DNA from: Larix kaempferi
Taxonomy: Eukaryota > Streptophyta > Pinopsida > Pinales > Pinaceae
NCBI GenBank assembly: GCA_027924585.1
Contig: BSBM01001444.1
Location: 3,100,001-3,164,000, forward strand
Direction of reading: 5' to 3'
Length of the DNA stretch: 64,000 bases
Shown: positions 59,201-64,000 of the stretch, piece after piece
Numbering within the stretch: the stretch's first letter is position 1
How the letters are laid out: each line of letters opens with the position of its first letter
Made by a program: the position numbers and the translations under genes
Notes under the pieces: generated by a model
Told to the model about the DNA's origin: nothing
What the model saw: the letters and a program-made list of their open reading frames with translations, nothing else
The model's database searches: none

Positions 59201-60723
59201 ATCAATAATCATCCATACATGGTCCACATCATCACGGATCCCAAGAATATACAACCAAGGATAAATCACATCAGTAGATTAAGACACTGCTTCTCTAATC
59301 ATTCTCACAGCTAAGCTCAAAGTATAATATCCATTCAATGGCATTAATCAAGTTAGCATATTCCGTTGTTATATAAAATTACTTGCACAATAGTTCAAAT
59401 GACAAACTTACCCAATGGACATGGTCAAACTGCTAGTGAAGGATGAAGGCTAGGAGCAAGGTTGGGCCAAGGGGTTGACTTGTCTAACTTAACTCAAAAA
59501 TACTTTGGACTGGGAAAAAGGGGAAGCTACAAACTCTGTGCTGGACAAAAAAACACGGGGGATGGCTGTGCCTCACAAATGGATAAGTTGTTTAGAGAGT
59601 GCTTATTCAACTTAGGCATCATGTCTACATCAAGTTGATCCAGGTTCATTAGGATCATTCAATTTTATTCCATGGCCTTTTTGGCCTACATAACCCTTCG
59701 GATTTCAGATGTGCTGAGAAGCACAACTAGTTGCAGCTTGCATCCAGGGCATGTTTTTCAAATATTTATAAGGTCAGCAATTGTTTAGATATAACTTTTA
59801 AGAACCATTGCTTTTTGGACCTTTCTTATACTCTTCGAGGAGTATTTTTAGCTTTTCATCGCTCTTGCCCCTTTTTTTTTGTTTCCATGGGCGAATTTAT
59901 CAAGTTTCCAAAGGTAGAACATGAGCTTTCAGTTTTAGCCAACAACATCTCAAGTGACTAGGGGGAGTTCAAGCCAATGCCAAACATCGGGACAACCGAC
60001 CAGAATGATTTAGGCCTACAATCCAACTCACTAAAGGCAAGTTTTGTCACCAACTCAGAGCCGAGACACTGAATAAACAAGGATGCGGTCCAAACACAGA
60101 GGTAGAAAAATGGGGAAGTCCTCGGTATCAAAAAGTCAAATGAGACAAGTCAGGGTTTAAAGTCAAACAGGAAGGTCATGTATGGATGGAGACAAATGAA
60201 TATGGAGCCTACACTAGCAGACAACAGGTGTCGGGAAAGACGATATCTATGTAAGGTGAAAAACCAGTGAGTTTTGTTAAATGACCTAAATGTGCAAGCA
60301 ATTGTCCATTTTATGATTTACAGTTCATTTTAAATAGTTTGCCACATCAGGAATAATATACCAAGCACATGCTATGATCATGACTAAATCAACAAGATAA
60401 TAAATCCACAGTCAGTGAGAACATATCCATAGATCATACAACATCATCATAATAATAATCATCCAGTATCATCTGAAACACTGCTGTAATACATCTCTAG
60501 CCACTGAACTGAAACTGTATGGGATAAGTGATCACATCAGTCATCAAATCTGAACTCTCAAGGCTCAGCCTTGACACAAGGTCATATACAAATCTGAATA
60601 ATGTACTGCTCTCATCATGAGTGATCCAAAATATATAGCCATGCTCTGGAATAATGTAAGCTCTGGAATGTGCAGATATCTGCTGTACAAGAATAGTAGC
60701 CCTGCTACTATGGTGTGATAACA
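56241..60723 (-). mobile_element. Giant solo LTR, 4.48 kb (right copy), exact TSD
   Basis: The plus strand reads TGTTATCACACAACTTG at one end and GGTGTGATAACA at the other, and both sides are flanked by GGACC (56236-56240 and 60724-60728), a perfect 5-bp target duplication. It is the reverse complement of 36223-40712 over its whole length, at roughly 85-90% identity by eye. A TATA box on the minus strand (58203-58209) and AATAAA after it agree with the minus orientation. No gag/pol, primer site or polypurine tract adjoins the ends, so a solo LTR is the best reading. An uninterrupted short-TIR transposon with 5-bp duplications cannot be excluded. Confidence 0.9.
56700..57540 (-). repeat. ~330-bp triplication inside the right LTR
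   Basis: This is the counterpart of the triplication in the left LTR, with landmarks GAGTGCGACTTGC at about 56793 and 57115 and AAGTGCGATTTGGG at 57450. Confidence 0.65.
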
Positions 60724-60771
60724 GGACCATTGAGAGAAGGAAGCGAGGGGCCAATCCAGATTGAAATAGGA

Positions 60772-61520
60772 TGTAGCAGAGCCAGAGTCTAGCAAAAATA
60801 AGAGATCGTTGATCAAATTATATTTTAGCCGAGCAGAAGAAATTAAAAAAAAGATCTGACCCGATGCCTTAAATAACAAGTGAAAGAGGTGAGAAGTGGC
60901 AATGATAGGAAAATTCTTGGGAAGGCGAGAAGTGAGATGAGGTGATACGAGGCAAAACAGAGGATGGAAAGAAAAAAAATGTAGGAGATGTTGAGTCATC
61001 GATCCCATTGCTGCAATCTATGTGATGCAGTGACAATGGACTACACCCTATACGAGAGAAAAGGCAAAAAGGGGTGTTGAGACTAGTCTTATCTAGGAAT
61101 AGTAATCTCAAGTCGGCCCCTACTTGAGACTATTTCCTTGACAAAACTAGTTGTTGACAATGTCATGAAGTGAGATAACGTGATAGTAGGGAAAATGGAA
61201 AAAGGTAAGAGGCAAATGCTAGGACATGTTTTAACATTGATTAGATAGTTGCAGCCTATAAGATCAGACAAAGGTGATATCGTTTCCTGGAGAAACACAC
61301 CGTATAGGCAAATGCGAGGACCAAAAAAGTTAAGAGGTTGATAAACTAGGGCAAAAATAGCAAATGCAAGAGGTGCTATGTGGGGAATATAGGGAAAATC
61401 CAGTAAATGCATGAAGTGAGATGAAGCGAGAGTAGTACAAGAGTAGGAAGGCAATAGACACAAGGAAAAATATGTTGCAACATCGACACCATAGCTGGAG
61501 TCTATAATGCATTGTTCGTT
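60772..61520. repeat. Degenerate ~240-bp tandem repeat, 3+ units
   Basis: The landmark 'ATAGTTGCAG-CTATAA' and variants lie at about 60772, 61011, 61245 and 61486. Each is followed by GAGATGA-G-GATA-like and GGAAAATGGAA-like words (AAGTGAGATGAGGTGATACG, AAGTGAGATAACGTGATAGT, AAGTGAGATGAAGCGAGAGT). The units are strongly diverged. Confidence 0.55.
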
Positions 61521-61737
61521 GCAAAGGTGGTTAATGTAATTTAATCTATACTCTATTCCCTTACATGTAATGCCCCAAGTTGCATTACATGTAATGGAAA
61601 CTAAACTTCCTACAAAACATGCTCAATCCTGATATAGAATACAATACAATGATGATAGTAGGTCTACCATATAGATGACCAAACCAAAAAAAAGGTGTAC
61701 AAAAATAATACTCATAGTTATTAGAATACAGGAGCCC

Positions 61738-62306
61738 ATGATATTGCAGCAAACAAATGCATGGGAAGATTGGTATATCTCCAACACAGATGTTAGAAAT
61801 TCTACTCCACCGTGGATGGTATTGTGACGCAATCTCTTAGAGAAAGGCAACAAATGGGAGAAACTTCTCCAATAGTGCAGAATCCCAAAAAATTAGTCTC
61901 TTAACTGAAGTAGTGAACCTCTCTTGGCTAGAGCGAACTTGCTTGAGTGAATGACCAAATGAGAGGTCGAACTCTCTATTTATACACATCAAAGGGTGAC
62001 TTTTTTCCTGACTGGGCCGACCTAACTTTTCCTAACTGCGCCGACCTGACTGGGGTAGTTCTGCCCATTGTTTGGGGCAAATTGCCCACTGTTTTGGGGC
62101 AGTTTACCCACTGGGCTGACTTGTCTTGTGGGAATACAAAAAATTACATTTAATAAATATTTTCTTTGTGATTTCACCCCTAGGTTTACAATGATTCTTT
62201 CAAGTGTTTTACATGATCAAATACATTGACATCTTGTCCCATAGGAGGTACAATAACAAGATGAAAAACAATAAGAATAACTTCTGAAGTTGCACTATTT
62301 CCAACA
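61738..62306 (-). mobile_element. Copia 3' LTR (second element), left end uncertain
   Basis: On the minus strand it starts TGTTGGAAATAGTGCAACTT at 62306 and has a TATA box (plus 61977-61984). Words such as CATGATCAAATACA, GAGGTACAATAACA and TATTCTTCGAA near the end correspond to the LTR and downstream sequence at 45.9-46.2 kb, so both belong to one family. The left end is not fixed; sequence to 61738 is included because of its inverted relative at 55320. Confidence 0.68.
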
Positions 62307-62684
62307 CTCCCTCTAAAAAAGGAAGGTATTCTTCGAACACCGTATTCTAATCTTATTCTTTCTTTGGTCGACCTATGAGGTGATGCCCCATGCAGCTAAT
62401 ACTCCAGCACTTCCTCTTGGCCATGGAGGTGTCATCAGCATTATCATACTGAAACACATCTCGATATCATATGTACATCACAGTTATCTCTAACCTCTCT
62501 ATATCATAAGGAATGTCTTCCAACACAATCACATTTAGTCGGGAAGTGTCAACAAATCAATCTTCGTGCATCTGCTCAATCCAGTCCATCGGAGAACATG
62601 CACTAGCTCCACGACTCTACCCTATCCATAGGTGAGTCACTCGTGCATCAGCTCAAGAACTCTGCATAGTCCATTGAAGAGTCT
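62307..62684 (-). mobile_element. Copia interior stub with polypurine tract
   Basis: The plus strand CTCCCTCTAAAAAAGG directly after the LTR corresponds to a purine tract on the minus strand, interrupted by the TTTTTT. About 380 bp of noncoding interior follow, until the next LTR begins at 62685. It contains two CTCAAT/GCATC-rich near-repeats but no domain. Confidence 0.55.
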
Positions 62685-64000
62685 TGTTATCACACAAACT
62701 CTAGCTGCTGATGATAGGTGTCCCAACAGGGATGGTAGAGGGTGAGCAGCTAAGAAGGTGTAACCGACAATCGCCAGGTCCTCCGTTCAAGGAACGGTTG
62801 TCACACCAGACAAGGCACTTGTCACTTCAGACGAGGCATGTAGCCAAGTCAGGGGGGAAACTCCGCTCAACCAGTGATGGTTGAGAGACAAAAATACACC
62901 CAAATCCCAAAAGATAAAGAGATAGAAACAAGAGATGAGTGTTGATGAGATCCTAAGTCTGACTTCAGCCAACAGGTGGACACAAATATATAAGTATAGA
63001 GTAAGCGTGCAAATGAGAATGACCAACAATTGAGTATGATGAATTAAATGGATTAGATCGGTGATTATGTGGCTGAAATTAGTCTAAGGATGCAAAATGA
63101 ATTGGAAGTGAGAAGATGAAGTAAAACTGCCCAAGGAATAAGGTAAAATCAATGGCTTAGTGGACCTAGGGCAGTGATAAATTAACGTTTAAACACACTT
63201 CCAACAATTGGTAGCTTGATTTCGTAAGGTAAATTGATGATTTAAAACCAAATCTAAACTACCCAGAACCCCAAAGTGACCCAGTCAAGCAGAAAGAGAG
63301 GGACGTTTTTGCCAAGTGGACCAGTGCTAGTTCTATGGGCAAATGGAGTCTAAACAAACTGAAACTTTGGATTTAGGCTTTTAAGAGCAAATCATAAGTG
63401 GGTCTAGAAAGAAAATTAAGTTTTAACGGTTGATTTTTTTTTAAATTTTTTTATTTTGTGGTTTATGTTGACAGTTTCCAGCTTAACACAAATATAATGA
63501 AATTGGAACTCTATGGGATCAGCAAGGAAGCATACATGGGATAGAAGTGTATGGATGAAATGGCTTAAAGACCAGCTTCACGTCCAATAGTTGAGCAACC
63601 AACGATCTTCTATGGGCGTTTTGAGCAACCAGATGGCCAATAACATCTTGGGTACTTGCCACAAACAAGAGAAAATCAAAATGTGCAGCAAATAACCAAG
63701 TAAGAACAACAAATAAATGGCTGAAAGTGAAAGAATTGACAAGCTAAAAGCAAAGACAACTCCCTTGTGAATATCTTTGACGAAAATTACTAGAATGGAG
63801 CTCCCACTCCAAGTGTAGCGCCTTCCTTGAAATGGCCATTTTCCCTGCAATTCGTGTTAGCCAAATATGGGCAGAAAACTCACTAAGATTACTCCACAAA
63901 GCTAAGAAGACAAGCTAACAATCAACACCATTAACATCCATGCAAATCATCTCAAGGAATTGGGAGAAAGATCTCTATATCACTCCAATGTCAAGTCTAC
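62685..64000 (-). mobile_element. Third giant-LTR copy, partial at window edge
   Basis: TGTTATCACACAAACTCTAG matches the start of the right solo LTR (TGTTATCACACAACTTGTAG) and the likeness continues: GGTGTCCCAACAGGGATGGT and AGAGG-TGAGCAGCTAAGAAG against GGTATCCCATCCGGGACGGT and AGAGGAAACAGGCAACTAAA. Similarity then weakens, so this is a diverged subfamily in the same orientation as the right copy. No closing GTGTGATAACA occurs before 64000. It interrupts the copia interior to its left. Confidence 0.75.

Noticed and set aside
36223-60723. One large inverted duplication or foldback with 4.5-kb arms
   Set aside because: Each arm has its own terminal motif and its own, different 5-bp flanking duplication, so they are separate insertions.
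61089-61463. 124-codon minus-strand frame
   Set aside because: Falls inside the ~240-bp degenerate tandem repeat, with no domain or conserved start.

Overview
The window looks like gene-poor, intergenic DNA from a plant with a large, repeat-rich nuclear genome. I see no intact host gene, no rRNA or tRNA gene and nothing bacterial. What I can support is almost all transposable-element debris and tandem repeats: a plant-type LINE, several Ty1/copia pieces, very long LTRs with TG...CA ends, a CACTA-type transposon end, a tRNA-derived SINE and a 5-kb satellite array. Nested old retroelements, LTRs of more than 4 kb and the AT-rich spacers would fit a gymnosperm, but this is inference; no sequence here fixes the species.

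Layout. 1-4046: spacer with short tandem repeats. 4047-8770: a decayed LINE on the + strand, with an ORF1 tail overlapping ORF2 by ATGA, then endonuclease, reverse transcriptase, zinc-binding region and RNase H, broken by several stops and frameshifts. 9821-11320: two units of a ~180-bp repeat, then a CACTA-like terminus with a long degenerate subterminal array. 11929-13098: an acidic C-terminal exon candidate (- strand), a 40-bp tandem repeat and an RNase H fragment. 14631-14897: copia LTR and primer-binding site (-). 14898-23380: spacer with small duplications. 23380-28352: a satellite of about 14 monomers of ~359 bp, with evidence for a 7-monomer higher-order period. 28400-29000: four more units of the ~180-bp family seen at 9.8-10.2 kb. 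32371-32737: a near-perfect long hairpin. 34395-34605: a SINE candidate.

36223-40712 (+) and 56241-60723 (-) are two copies, in opposite orientation, of one ~4.49-kb element with TGTTATCACAC...GTGTGATAACA ends. The right copy has an exact 5-bp target duplication (GGACC) and the left one a near-match (GTTCC/GCTCC), so they read best as giant solo LTRs. A third, diverged copy starts at 62685 and runs off the window. Between the two full copies lie a chimeric copia fragment (42937-44118, -), a copia element (45572-50463, -) with a 3' LTR, polypurine tract, two tandem arrays, RT/RNase H remnants and the start of a 5' LTR, and, inserted into that 5' LTR, a ~4.2-kb gypsy-type LTR (50464-54657, +) followed by a tRNA-Asp-like primer-binding site. 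A further copia 3' LTR (-) lies near 61870-62306 and is cut by the third giant LTR.

Nothing here works together as a pathway. The biology is the insertion history: copia first, then gypsy into its LTR; a second copia, then a giant LTR into its interior; and local amplification of two unrelated tandem families. I found no convincing new gene system. The strongest novel candidates are the higher-order satellite, the giant-LTR family and the long hairpin.
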